Below are positions 12,190-24,082 of a stretch of DNA of 64,000 nucleotides, piece after piece. Source of the DNA: Protonemura montana (Eukaryota > Arthropoda > Insecta > Plecoptera > Nemouridae). The stretch's first letter is position 1; each line of letters begins with the position of its first letter. The DNA is taken from contig OX387603.1 of the NCBI GenBank assembly GCA_947568835.1, forward strand, positions 22,654,651 through 22,718,650, read 5' to 3'. Under the pieces are notes generated by a model, which saw only the letters and a list, made by a program, of their open reading frames with translations, was not told where the DNA came from and did no database searches. Both the position numbers and the translations under genes were made by a program.

Positions 12190-13880
12190 GTATTTATTAA
12201 CTTACATTAACAAATCGTGGGACTTATCTTTAGACAATGAGTTTGAACCATCATTTTTGGTCATCATACAATAAATTGTAGCTTAATTTAGTTATACATT
12301 GTTTTTATCATGTTTTCTTAAAATTTTACAAGCTAAGCTATTTTCTAATTTAACTACAGAAATCTTTGTTAGCTATTTTCTAAATAGACAGAGGTATCGA
12401 AAATATGCTATTAAAATAATATTTCCCTCTTGATGCACATAGTGCAAATATTACATCAGGAAATTCTCAAAATGACTCTTTAACTAGTACAGAGATTAGG
12501 ATGAAAAATAACCAACTAGTGAAACTGAGATGCACATACAGATCAAATTGCATTGTTTTCCGTTTTCGATCACGTATACAAGCGCACAATGGAAGGCATC
12601 ACGTTGACAGCAACATCTAAACTACAAACTAACTCTCAAACAAGTCGACATGCTATAGAAAACTTAATTAGAATATAAAGTAGAAACTGGAAATCGTTTA
12701 TACAAAGTTAATTGCGATCGGTAACTTAAGTTGAAAGTAGTATCTATACAAGACGATAAAAACCTTTGACAAAACGTGCACTCGCGACTCGAGAATAGTA
12801 CTCAAATTTGATTAGAATTGAGCAGGAACTCCTTTCACATAGGAATTTGCTTGTGTTCATATAACTGAAATCCCATCCCTTATCCCCTCCCTTTCTACCA
12901 CCACCAACCACCACCCGATTAAAACCCCAGTTTACCATTCATGTGTGGAAAACACAGCCCTGATTTGGAAAGACAACTACATCTTCTGTGGCATGGCACG
13001 AAACCAGCAGGGTAGACCCAGAGTGATTTCGTGCAGTGCTGACTCCAGATAGAGATGCCTTTCATAGTGACTGTCAGTTTTCGCCAATTTAAGTATATTT
13101 ACAGTAATGTGACACATGCCATTGAGAAATTCGTTTCTAGACTACATTGTATTTGACTGCATTATGTGTGTTAGTATTTAGTTATTTATCATCTCACCCT
13201 GCATGCTTGTAGGTATACAACAAACTAAATAAAATCCCAAAAAGACATCAGCATTAAGGCACAAATTGCTTCATTTCTTACGGGTTTCTTGTGCACTATG
13301 TACTAAGTATGTGTGACTAATTTATCGAAAAGCTACAGAGAGGAAGATTCTCTACCAAGGGCTCGAGAACTAGAAGGGCTAAATATAGTTGCAAATCACT
13401 GGACAAGCGCTTTAAAAATGTACAAGCTGAATCTGAGTAGTGAATTATTTATGTTATGAAACTCATTGCACAATTCCCAAACTCCTATAGCCAGCCAGTT
13501 TCCAAATTGGCTGCTATGCAAATATCAATGTCCCCTCGCACTTAGCAACTAACACTAGTTATCACAAAATATACTTGGCCGATTCTTTTTGAAAACATAT
13601 ACCATGTTATCAATCAACAATCATTTCATGAATTACTCTGAACCTTAGCATAGGTTCTATATTTGAATTAGAACCAATTGATTGAAGTCAGCAGTACCTT
13701 ATTAGTTTACGAAATCAAGGAAAACCAACCCTAGTCGAAAGCTAGTAGTATTTTGGCAAACATTTTGTTGAAATCGTCGCTGTAATAAGTTGATTGTATT
13801 AGTGAGTGACTGCAACAAGGTTCTTCGTATAAGTACGCCAGCGATTTTCTTTGCCTCCTCACCCTGTAGGTCGACGTCAT
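12190..13880 (-). other. inferred 3' UTR terminal exon of the GT49 gene
   Basis: On the - strand, a strong acceptor (a pyrimidine run ending TTCTTGCAG) borders 13880. It matches a donor (CTCAG followed by GTATAA) at 14623/14622, only 41 nt after the GT49 stop codon. Splicing these would make 13880 down to about 12175 a long terminal non-coding exon. The region is AT-rich and shows no conserved reading frame on either strand. The exon is inferred from splice motifs and the lack of any other use for the region. Confidence 0.5.
12193..12198 (-). terminator. poly(A) signal, probable GT49 gene 3' end
   Basis: AATAAA read on the - strand (TTTATT on +), followed on that strand by T-rich sequence. 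It ends the convergent GT49 transcription unit 121 bp from the obstructor poly(A) signal. A site nearer the stop codon is also possible. Confidence 0.5.
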
Positions 13881-14663
13881 CTGCAAGAAAAAAAGAGGAC
13901 GTTCGTAATTAGTGAAAACTCAATGCAATTGGCAAAAGAATTGAAGGACACCGGTCCAGTGACAGAGGCCCTAATTTCCATTCAGGCTCGTGAATGAAGC
14001 GCTTTGCTTTTCTGTCAGCCAACAGCCTTCCATAGCCTCGGCACTTTGCCGCACCCCTAATAACGGGGAGCTTACTGACCAAAAACAACAGCAGGATCCG
14101 CTCGCTAATCCCCGTGAATTTCAAGCACGTTCCAAGCTGCTGCTCTTGCTTACAACCCTTACAACCTCTCACCCACAGAACTCATCACAGAGAAGGACAT
14201 ATTTTGATCGTTAGCAGCCACGCCAGCCCTTTAACTTCAGCCGCAACTAACTTCGGTGATCTATCAAGGACCTATTCAAGTTTATTTCAAGGTTTTGTGA
14301 TGCTTTAAGACACATTTTTCTGACGACGGCTTAATTGACACTGGCCTTAATGCGTTGGTGGGAAAGGCGATAGAAATGATCCTAGTCTAGCCTATATGGG
14401 AAGAGGGAAAACCAGGTGCCGGTAAATGATGTTGTAGACAAGCAACCTAATTGGACGGTTTAACTAGGAAAACAGGATTCTTCCTTCACTAATAGGTGCT
14501 GTAGGTTTTGATCCTAAAGATGAGATGAGATCCTTCCAACAGAACAGAACCCATCAACGCAATGTGACTTGCAGTTTCGATTCGTTAATGCGTTGCATTT
14601 CAGCAATATTATGTGGTTATACCTGAGGTGAGCTAGCCAGCGGTTGGTCTTGGTGAGTCTCGG

Positions 14664-17600
14664 TCAGACACCGCAGCCCTTCCTCATCCCGAAGAGCACC
14701 TTGAGCTCGGGGAAGATGACCTTGCGGATCAGAGCGTTTGTCTTACTGGAGAGGATGTCCCTCGTAGAATCGCGCTTGTACTTCTTGATGCCCGGCTTGT
14801 GCACCAGGAACGCGTTGTCTAAGATGTGGAACTCGTAGTCAAGAACGCACAGTGCGTAGCCCTGGGGGTTGGTAAAAGGGTTCATATGTTAGCACGGTGC
14901 GTGGTGCATACGATCGCGAAATGCAGAGCAATGCATACTTCAGGAACTCAATTTTACAAGAGATATGGTCCCAAATATAAAACCAATAAAACATGCAATT
15001 GGCTTTATAAGCAATGTTGAGGCAGGAAAAACAAGAATAAAGTAGTTAATCTAAAAATGGTACCTCCAGGCGCTACAAATACTTCTCGATTTCCGTAGTT
15101 GACCTCATCAGACAAGAGAGTATACAAATTTCTAGATCATCGATGATTCCCACGTAAATTGCTCAGGAACCTTACACCAACATATTTCTCAATGATGAGG
15201 ACGTACCTACACTTAAATAGCCAGACAACCATCTTCATGCACTTTCTTTTGGTATTGGTAATAACATAATATTATTTCAAGTAAATTTTCAGATCTGATC
15301 TAGACAAAACTGGTATACATCGTATATCTTGCGCTGATAAAATGCACACTGCGCAGCACAGCGCGGAGAAAGGATGTTGAAGTGCTCGAGCATGATCGGA
15401 ACAATACGATGCTGATGTTATTTTGTTCGGGGTGGGTGGGTGGGTGGGTGGGTGTGCTTTCCGACACTTTCAATTCCACGCCATGACACTCTTGACATTC
15501 TCGGCATTGTCTAGTGCAGGCTTATAACAGCTCACAACGAACTTAGCAGTGGGCTCTCTGAGTTCCATGCACACGACCATGCAGCCAGCCGGTTTCATTA
15601 ATTTTCGATGACCTTTTTGTAAGATGAAGCATGACTGTTCTATAAGTGCGATCGGCTGTCGCGAAAAGTACTGCCTAGCAGTCTAGATTCCAATTAAATT
15701 AATACGCTGATACGGAGATAGACAATACTTTGTGGCTGCACTGTCAACAACCATTGACGTCAGCAACTGTTGAAATTACACGTAATTGACTCCATAGGCA
15801 TACCAGTACAGTTATGCGTAGAGGAAGCAGCTCTCTTGGACGTCATCCGCAGCCTCTAGGCTCGAATCTCGATGCCTGGACATCGAGACTAAGACAAGAA
15901 ACCGTCTTGTGAGTCACATTGGCTTCTCGGCCGACTGACCTGATCACCAGCATGGCCGACCCCACAAACAACTTACCGCAAAGACCAAAACTAGACACGA
16001 GGCGTTTATTACCTCGATTAATCAAGTTCCTGTCCGGATGTAGACAGTCTGATTGTAATGCTCGCTCGAAGATGTGTTACCATGACTGTCTTTGGTTACA
16101 TGCGTTTGGACGTAACTTTTATATATTTTTTCCTTTGAAGCCTTGTTAGTTATGAACGAATGACTGTCTGGCCATCAGACAGTGAGCTTTGATTGGATTT
16201 TTGTAACAATATATCCACTACTGGGTTGTATTTTGAAGCTCGAATGTCTTACCTGTGTCATCTTGTCGCTCTTGCCCTCCCAGCTGAGTCGTTCGTCGTA
16301 GAGCGGGTCATCGTGGGTGCCGATGAAGATAGGTTCCCAGTGGATGTAGTAGCCGGTGCGCTTGCCGATGTGGAACACGTGGAGTCCATCAGTCTGGTTG
16401 GCGGCCAGCCACTCCTTCGACTTGGGCACGTTGTGGCATCCAGGGCACAGGTTCTTGTGGAACGGGATGGCCTGGCTGGTCTTCATCATCGACACCTGCA
16501 AAGCACGCAATGAGAGAAAGGTTAGCAGCTCCGAGATCGCCTGCCCGTGGTGGGAATTTTGATCGTGGCAGAGATGACTTTAAACACCATTAGGCTAGTG
16601 CCACACGGCCCGTCGTCAAAACAGTGCGTCGTTAAATCCCACTAATCAACTGATTTCTTCGAATTTCTTTGGCACTGAAATTCTTTGGCGAGTGGTGTTA
16701 GCAAAGATAACCTTTGGGTGTAAGGCTACGCATTGACTTTTGGCAAATGCACATTCTTCTTGATGTCATATTTTGATATTGATGAACAAATCATAGCGCT
16801 TCCTTGAATTCAATATGTGATAGAGATGAGATGGATGACGCGTCTTGTCTCTAGGAAGTGATGAGGAAAGATGGCAACTTCAGTTTTTGTTATATCTTTT
16901 TTTTTATTACAACATAGCCATGCGTATAAATGTTCGCGGAAAAACGGGAGAGCATTTCGGTGTTTTCCCAAATTGAGCGGGAGATCTTGTCGGAGGAATT
17001 CCCTTCTGGATGCCTTGAACGGGTGGCTCTAGAAGGCTCTCCGTTGTACGAGCTGCTTTAATTAGGCCTATCGTGATCCAAACAAAAAACTTTTTAATTC
17101 AAACTGGTTTTTTTAATTTTTACGCGCCATTGAATGAAAAAATAACACACATACCATCACGATTTAATAAACCATTTCGTCAGGTCCAAAATGTGACAAA
17201 TTTGTCTCTAGGACAAGGTATATGACGAAACAAATAAGGATAATATGTTTTTATATTAACGTTATATCCCAGAAAACTTCCCAGAAATGTTGGTTCTGAG
17301 AAACACGATCCTTGGCATTGATCCTTGACCCTATTTCGGTTTTTCAACTTTGGAATTCAGCGAGTCTCGAGTCATTTACATGACCGAATAGTCAAAACAG
17401 GTGCCTGACTACCATACTTATTACTTAGACATTTAAAAGAAAAATAATAGAAATAAGAAAATAAAAAAATGATTCGTGCTATCGGTGATTATCTTCTCAG
17501 CTCTTACGCAACCATTCAAATTCAAAAGTTCGCGACTTTCTGTCACATTGAATTCAGCGCCGGCCGATCAGCTGTTGAATAGACATTTCACCGAGTGGCG

Positions 17601-20600
17601 CGTATGGCGTGGATGAATCGCGTAATTGTTGTGTCTTTTGTCTACAAGTTTACTTGTTTGTGGTGTATGTGTACTTGTATATGAATGTGCAATTAAAGCA
17701 TTTGATATTTTCGTGGATGGGAGTGGAGTACACGAAGAACGAACGTGCCAAGGTATGTTTATGAAAGTTAACCCTACTTCGTGGGGTTATGTGGCTACTA
17801 AACTAAACGAAATGCCATCAGCTTCCAACTTGCAACTTCTACAACCCTACCAAAGCACACCCTGTCCTTTGCAGTGTGATACATTAGTTTCCTAATGTCA
17901 TCGCTATGAAAACTTTTAATTTGGTGGCAAACTTTTGTCATGAACAAAAAAACTGACTCTTATCATGACATGCCCTCCCGGCATTTGTGATGTATCCGAA
18001 TGCTGGAGCAGTTAGTGGAAAGAGCTGGCTCTTCGGACCAAATCTTGCAGCATTTAGTTTGGCCGTGATCCAGTTCCGCCCAACGTCCACTAGTGTACGT
18101 TGGTGGGAGACCGCGAGTACCGCTAGAGCAGCCGACCGTTGGACATACCCGAGAGGTGTGGCTCTATGGTTTGCGATTCATGTGTGCACTTTTTACACAC
18201 GTATTTTTAGATGTCTCGCCGGAGAACGCTGATTTCTTGACGACCTTGCATAATGGCGGCGATCAACCTATACCAATTACCAATTGACTTCCCGATTTAG
18301 ATATAGGGAGTAGACTGATTATTAACAAACCGAAGGTGTTCAGAAGACAAAGCTTGTTTCTGAATCCATTTGATAACCAGTTTCGAACGATTTAAAACAT
18401 TGACACTGTCCATTTGGGATTTTTTTTTGCGAAATCAGATTACCTGCTGACGTCAGGAATTATTCAGTGATTCACCATTCTGATTGGACCAACGCGACGA
18501 CGCAGCGAAGATAGCTTTTACGCAAATTCAACTTTCGCCCAAAACGCCTCGTTGCGAATTTAATAAACGTCAAAAGTGTCATTCGGGTTACCAATTTATT
18601 TCACGAAGGTCCACCGATTTTCAAATTTTCCCACTCGCCGACGTCCACCGAATCTGGTCCACACGACGGCCAGTTACTTTCAGCCATGCGAACGCATAAA
18701 TAATCCGCAATTTCGCGTACTCGGTTCGGCTTGAAATGCCATCCATGCCCCACGGCCGCAACCGCGCACGCGTCACGCGCGCCTACCGATAAATCGCAAG
18801 TTTCATTCTGTGTTTGGATCGAACATTCTTAACTAAATATCAATTTCGGCAACCGTTTTACCTGGTTGATCGATTACAAATCGTAATTAATCTCGGGTCA
18901 GATTTGATTGATTGGAGGTGGTCGAGCGTGAAACGAGCCCCCGCTTGCGACCCAGATTTCCGGGGCCCTCACAAACGTCGCTCGCCACGTTCACGTGTCC
19001 CGCGTGGCGGTCTGGACACAGCCAATAATGGCCTGCTAATGCAACGCGCCATCGGCAGGCAACGTGACCAGGCCACTTTGCCTGTACACCCTATTTAGCA
19101 ATATGTTTCAGCCGGAACGCGCTGGAAAATCCTCTACAGCAATCCCCGACGGGCTCAATCTTTTTCTGTCACTCGAAGATTAAAGGCTACACTTTGCACT
19201 CGCTTTAGCTTTCAATTTCATAGATGTAATCTGTTAGTCTTCGCGAGGCGCAATCAATCAGAGAGACGATAGAGAGATGCTTTTTTCGATGAGATGTGGC
19301 AAACTGACAGCAGAGGCAGACATACAAAAACAAGGGGCCATTCTCTAAGATACCTGCAGCGCATCTTGCCTCGTAAAAGCCTCGAATTGCCAACTCGATG
19401 TTACAATTCAGGCAATAAGTGTCTGTTAGATGCTCATTACCTTCGAAATAAAGCTTAGCGTAATGAGATTGGCTGGCTAGAGAGAAACTCTAGGTGACCC
19501 CCATGTGTTCTGAATCGCTTTGTGCGGGATTACAAACGATTATGGCAACTTATGTGTACCAGATAATGATTAGCAAAGCGCAGGCCGAAGAGCTGATGCA
19601 AATGCTCATCGGGTAATGCGCATCCGTGCACGGGCCGCGTGCACGGCGAGTTGAACAGTTACTAAGCGCTACGTGTACAATATTTGCACATGGCTAGGTA
19701 ATTAATAATTAATTAATCGTATGCATAACCGTCGGGATGATGTGTAATTGGATAAAATCTCTGCATGGAAATTCGAAGGCAATTGAATCCCGAGATTTGT
19801 TCGTTCCCAATGCGCTCTCTACACGGCCAACCAGAAAACCCGGCGCCTCATCCACTTACCAGCTCGTTCTTATTCAGCGGGAGTCCTCGTCCTTTCTCGA
19901 TTTCGAAGATCGACAACGGATACACCTTGCGGTTCTTCCTCAAGAACGGCGCCTCCTGTCTCCTGATCATCGCCAGGAAGTCGTCGATCACTCCCGGACT
20001 GGGGTACAACTCGATGTCACTTGGCAAAATAAAGTGTGTGGTGGCCGACTCCCGCGCCACGTTCCTTCCCACGTTCACCGGGTACAAGATCTTCCTCTTG
20101 TTCTTGTACAACATCGCCGACGTGACGTTCTCCCAGGGCGCCGGCAGCGAGCAGTTGGCGTGTTCCAGTAGCACCTTGTCCGAGGGGGGTATCACTTTAG
20201 GCACATGGTATCGCATCCCAAAGAAGATGTGGAAGGTGACAAACTCGCTGACCAACGGGGAGAGACAGTCTCGCGCGTACCGGATCGCGTCGACCGTCGG
20301 GGCAAAGTCAGTGCCCGGCGCGTGCATCGCCAGCGACACCGGGCCTTGCCACCGTTCCAACAACGGCTTCAAATTGTCTAGGAACGTGTAGTCGGCGTGC
20401 GTCGTGTACGTCACGCTCTCATAGCACCGAAACGTTCTCCTGGCCGGCACGTAGTTATATAGCACCCAGAACTCACTGCGCTGTGCCGTACGCGGCTTAC
20501 TGTCTTTGTCGAAGCACTTGATGATATCTTCGAGTTGCGACGACGCCGGTGTCTGCACCGCGCTCGCCTCCTCGTCGGGCGTATCCTCGTCAGGGGTGTT

Positions 20601-21029
20601 CGAAGACGCCGGTTCTAGGATGTCCTTGACGGACGTCGCCGGCTTGCTGACGGTGGACGTCACCGCGGGGGTCTCTGCCGACTCCTGTTTCCCGCTCTCC
20701 GGCAGCGGTTGCAGTGCCTCTAGACCGATCACTTTCGGGATGAACTCGTCGTTGATCTGCTTCTGGATGATGCCATTCTCCGGGTTCAGTTTGGTAGGAA
20801 TGTTGGTGCCCGGGTCTTGCGCTAGCTGCGCCTGCGGAGGAGTCAGGCCAACCTCGTTGTTGTCAATCGACGCCAAGTTCCGTCCCGACGCCTGCAGCTC
20901 CTCAATGAACACCACACCGGCGCCGTTTTTCGACGCCATGTTGGTGCCCACGTAGAGGATGACGGCGACATTCAGGATGATGCTGAAGCGCAGAAGCCAG
21001 TTCCTTCTGGTGAACATGTTGGATTGCAT
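14664..21029 (-). CDS. B4GAT1: B4GAT1-like beta-1,4-glucuronyltransferase (GT49), three coding exons
   Basis: On the - strand the coding exons are 21029-19860, 16495-16253 and 14861-14664. All junctions are phase 0 with GT-AG ends and join to 536 aa. Residues 11-28 form one hydrophobic segment, so this is a type II Golgi membrane protein. Residues 40-180 are a stem rich in Pro, Thr, Ser and acidic residues, longer than in the human enzyme. The catalytic part shows a metal-site-like SDIELYPSP (337-345), NKNELV spanning the first junction, a CPGC pair (407-410), the YDERL segment, and HILDNAFLVHK near the C-terminus. The last matches the FEVLNEGFLVHK region of human B4GAT1. Family enzymes add glucuronic acid to xylose during matriglycan priming on dystroglycan; the substrate in this animal is not known. 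Sequons occur at N292, N301 and in AANQTDG. No break is seen. Confidence 0.9.
15429..15454. repeat. (TGGG)n microsatellite in GT49 intron 2
   Basis: Six tandem GGTG/TGGG units lie in the intron between GT49 coding exons 2 and 3. The G-rich strand has enough G-triplets to form a quadruplex on the + strand, which is antisense to the gene. Confidence 0.85.
16496..19859 (-). other. GT49 intron 1 (3.4 kb), no nested gene recognised
   Basis: The largest intron of the GT49 gene. It contains a GC-rich stretch around 18,900-19,100 with an open frame on +, which matches no domain I know. It also contains a run of homeodomain-type cores (overlapping TAATTA/ATTAAT at 19700-19718). Neither has splice or coding context strong enough to call a nested gene. 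Confidence 0.5.
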
Positions 21030-21189
21030 TGTTATCGCCGCGGCGGCGATCTCTCAAAGGGCCGGCGTCGGCGTCGGCGGCCGTCTGCGGCCCCGGCGGC
21101 GTCGTTGGTGGTGCGGGTGACCTTGAAGCAGTTGACGCTTCATTCCAGGGCACCTGCCATGCTCGATGAGGTCACCTAGGCGCCGAATT
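21030..21189 (-). promoter_or_regulatory. GC-rich 5' leader of the GT49 gene with two upstream ATGs
   Basis: On the - strand, GATTGCAG before 21189 looks like a splice acceptor, so the leader may begin at a 5' UTR intron. Two short upstream frames precede the main ATG at 21029. One has its ATG at 21160-21158 and stops after six codons at 21142-21140. The second ATG overlaps the end of the first frame and opens an Arg/Pro-rich frame of about 29 codons. The main start has a good context (AACAATG). Such leaders usually lower translation; that effect is inferred here. Confidence 0.5.
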
Positions 21190-24057
21190 CTGCAATCGAA
21201 GGACAACGTATGTTAGCGCCAAGCCATATTGCAATGTAGCAGCAAGAATTTCACCAGAAAAACATGTTTGCCGGCCGGCACCACGTGACTCTTTGCCGAC
21301 CGATCGATCTTTGATGGCTGGGTTTTTTTGTTTTCTCTAATACTGATCGTTTAAATATTGATTCGCGAACGGCTAACTGACATGCCTTTTGATGTATCCA
21401 AGCCGCTTTGCAAGGCGATTAGATGAAAATTGTTTCAAAGAGTAAACAACCGAAAGCAAATGGACTCACGGGACTAGTTATGAGGGTAGTTACGCGGGTA
21501 GTTATTTCAGTGGACTTTATACCGTAGAACTTTGCGCTAAGCGCACACTACTTTCTGTGTGACCCAATTTTCTTCCGAGCCAAATTAACGAACGTGAAAC
21601 TGTTGCTTATATAGCTTTGCGAGCACACATACATCGAGTGCTATCTCGACGCCAGGCGTCGCGGTGCCCGACGTCGTGCAGCCAAGAGGAAAGCGTCGTG
21701 CATTCGACTGCAACCTGGTGGCCGATAATCGACCGTCGGATCAAGCTGAACAATATTAATTTATGCAGTTGATTAACTGGCGCCCAGGGTCCTTGGTCGC
21801 GTTGGGCGAACAAAACGGAACGCAAAGGGCTGTTTGACGCCTCGACTCTCAAACCGATAGAGTTAACTACAACGTGCACGCCACGCGGGAAATTATCCCC
21901 GTCGAGAAATTAGAGCACGACCACGCAGACACTTCATTCAGGGGATGTAATTATCCGTGATAAATTACTCTCTATTGAACGTCATGTATATCCTCGCATA
22001 CACTCGTTACAATTAAGAGTACTTTGTGTATGGCATAACGCATCGCGTCCATGTAATCACATCTAATTTCGATTGCCGCACAGAAGATAAGTGCGGCGAT
22101 ACGTGTAGGCGCGATAGCACACAATCAGTCAATCACAATTACTCAATCGAAAACAGTTTTTTATTAATTTACCAAATTATGGTATTTTTCAGGCGTGATT
22201 GCTTGCGGGACTCGCAAGTTAAGATCTTTATCGGCCGGCAAGCGTCGCATGAGCCTGTCGTGACGTCGGTGGGGAGACGGTTAGTTCACATGTGCCCCGA
22301 ATTTTGGGCGGCATGGAGTTTAAGCAGATTGGTGCGGTGCAGACTTAGGTTAATCTCGTGTGCGGGACGTCCTGACCATCAGATAGCGGGCCGGCGTCAC
22401 GCAAGCTTGTGGGGAGGATCTGTGCGGGGTGGCGTGCCCCCGAAATAAGGGGTGGGAGTAGGAGGGGTGTGACGATTTTCGTGAATCGCCTGACCGGTGA
22501 CGAGGGCAACGCAGGCGACGCGTTCGCTTCGTTGAGCCAGATTAATGAATTTGACTTTTTTATTCTTTTGCGCGTGACATGGATATCGGGAAACTTGGCT
22601 CGGTCTTTTGCTATAGCTTTTGTGACCCCGATATAGGGGTATATAGCTCTTCATACAAATCTACAAGCTGGTATTGTTCGCGACGCCTTCATTAAAATCG
22701 TTTCCTTATTTTCAAGTTTCTATTATTTTTTTTTCATCAATACCTATACATTCGTTTCAGAGAAATGTTATTCAACTTTGCAATAAGATGGCAGTATTTG
22801 TTAAGCACCGTACCTTTGTTACTATTTTTCTTTTACAAAAATTTCAACTATTTTCAATAAGCCTTGATTTTAATAACTTTTTCAACTTCTCCTCACAGAC
22901 TTCCGAGCATGCATTTTCTACTTTAAACATTGGAATCCAATATAGCAATATACACAGTGGAATTCACTAATAGCTTTTCTTTTCATATTGCGAAAATATA
23001 AATTCATAAACTTGTACGACGGAGTTCATTTTTTAATAATTCCTACTCTAAATTTTAATGATCCCATGGTGTCTCGCGTGCCTGCCCCGTATACACTCGA
23101 ACCATCTCTGACCCGCCGACGAGAAAGAGGCACGAAACTGCGCGAAAACTTTCAAGCGTTCTTTTATTTAATGCACCATTACTAATTATTCGATGAAAGT
23201 ACCTATTGGTGTACGAAGTAGCACCATCCTCATCAAGCAAACTATCCAACGAACAAAATATTCTCTAATTACAGGTTTCAAACCCAATTACAGCGTGCGG
23301 CTAATTGATTTCAGCGCATCTCTAATTAACCACTTGTACGTTGGGTCTGTCGATTACTTGAGCCACACATCTTGGCAAAGTGAAGACTCTTGAGATCATT
23401 TGCCACTAAGGTACGAGGTTCATAACTAGGTTGAATGCATCTCTAAGACTTGGGGGGGCATGGTGTAAGTCGTGACGACCACCCTTCTCGGGTAATTGAT
23501 CTTCCAAATAATTAATGATCTCGTGGCGAAATGAGACTAGTTATGAAAGTTGTACGACCGACAAAGAAAATTCGAGTACTTTTATGTTTTTACGGTGCTG
23601 GTAAATAGCATGTTTGGCGGCTGTTATTTCAAGAAGCTCTTCAAATGTCATGGGAAAAGCCAGCTTTTCCGCAGTCTGCGTTGAAAAGAAAATGAAAATT
23701 TCAGCAGCTCACTTCGAGCTCTTGGACACAAAAAAAAAGCCTTAAATATGAGCCGGGAATTTAATGTAATGAGTCAATATCGAGCATTTCTCTCTAAAAC
23801 ATGTTTATACAGATGTGCAACTTACTAGTTTCACGTCCCTCCAAATTTGGTTAACAGCAAACATGTCAGCAATTTGATCAAACTCTCGCTTTTTTTATTT
23901 GAAGTAGAATAATACATTAGCGCAATGTGTCACAACGTTCTTTTCCAGCGTGTAACGTTCCCGCCACTTTGTGGGGTTAGTAGCCTGTCCGTCCTCTGGG
24001 GCAGGTAGGTTTAGACTATCCGAAAGGGCTGCGACCCTGAGGAGAGCCATTTGACTT
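21190..24057. other. non-coding flank upstream of the GT49 gene
   Basis: Contains whatever promoter and 5' exons the GT49 gene has, but I cannot fix them. The open frame at 22026-22448 (+) has no family resemblance and no splice logic. GC-rich patches near 22,230-22,520 sit among AT-rich DNA. Confidence 0.4.
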
Positions 24058-24082
24058 AATAATAATAATAATAATAATAATA
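24058..24082. repeat. (AAT)n microsatellite
   Basis: Eight tandem AAT units with no interruption. Confidence 0.9.

Noticed and set aside
12449-12460. TATTACATCAGG, resembling part of arthropod miR-12
   Set aside because: The seed and 3' end differ and the flanks do not fold into a proper precursor; it lies in the inferred GT49 3' UTR and is probably chance.
20506-20955. 149-codon + strand frame rich in Ser, Gly and Val inside the GT49 first exon
   Set aside because: It is antisense to the long, well-supported GT49 exon and is a composition shadow.
23394-23403. TGAGATCATTTG, sharing the start of bantam microRNA
   Set aside because: Identity stops after the first 10-11 bases and there is no pairing arm nearby.
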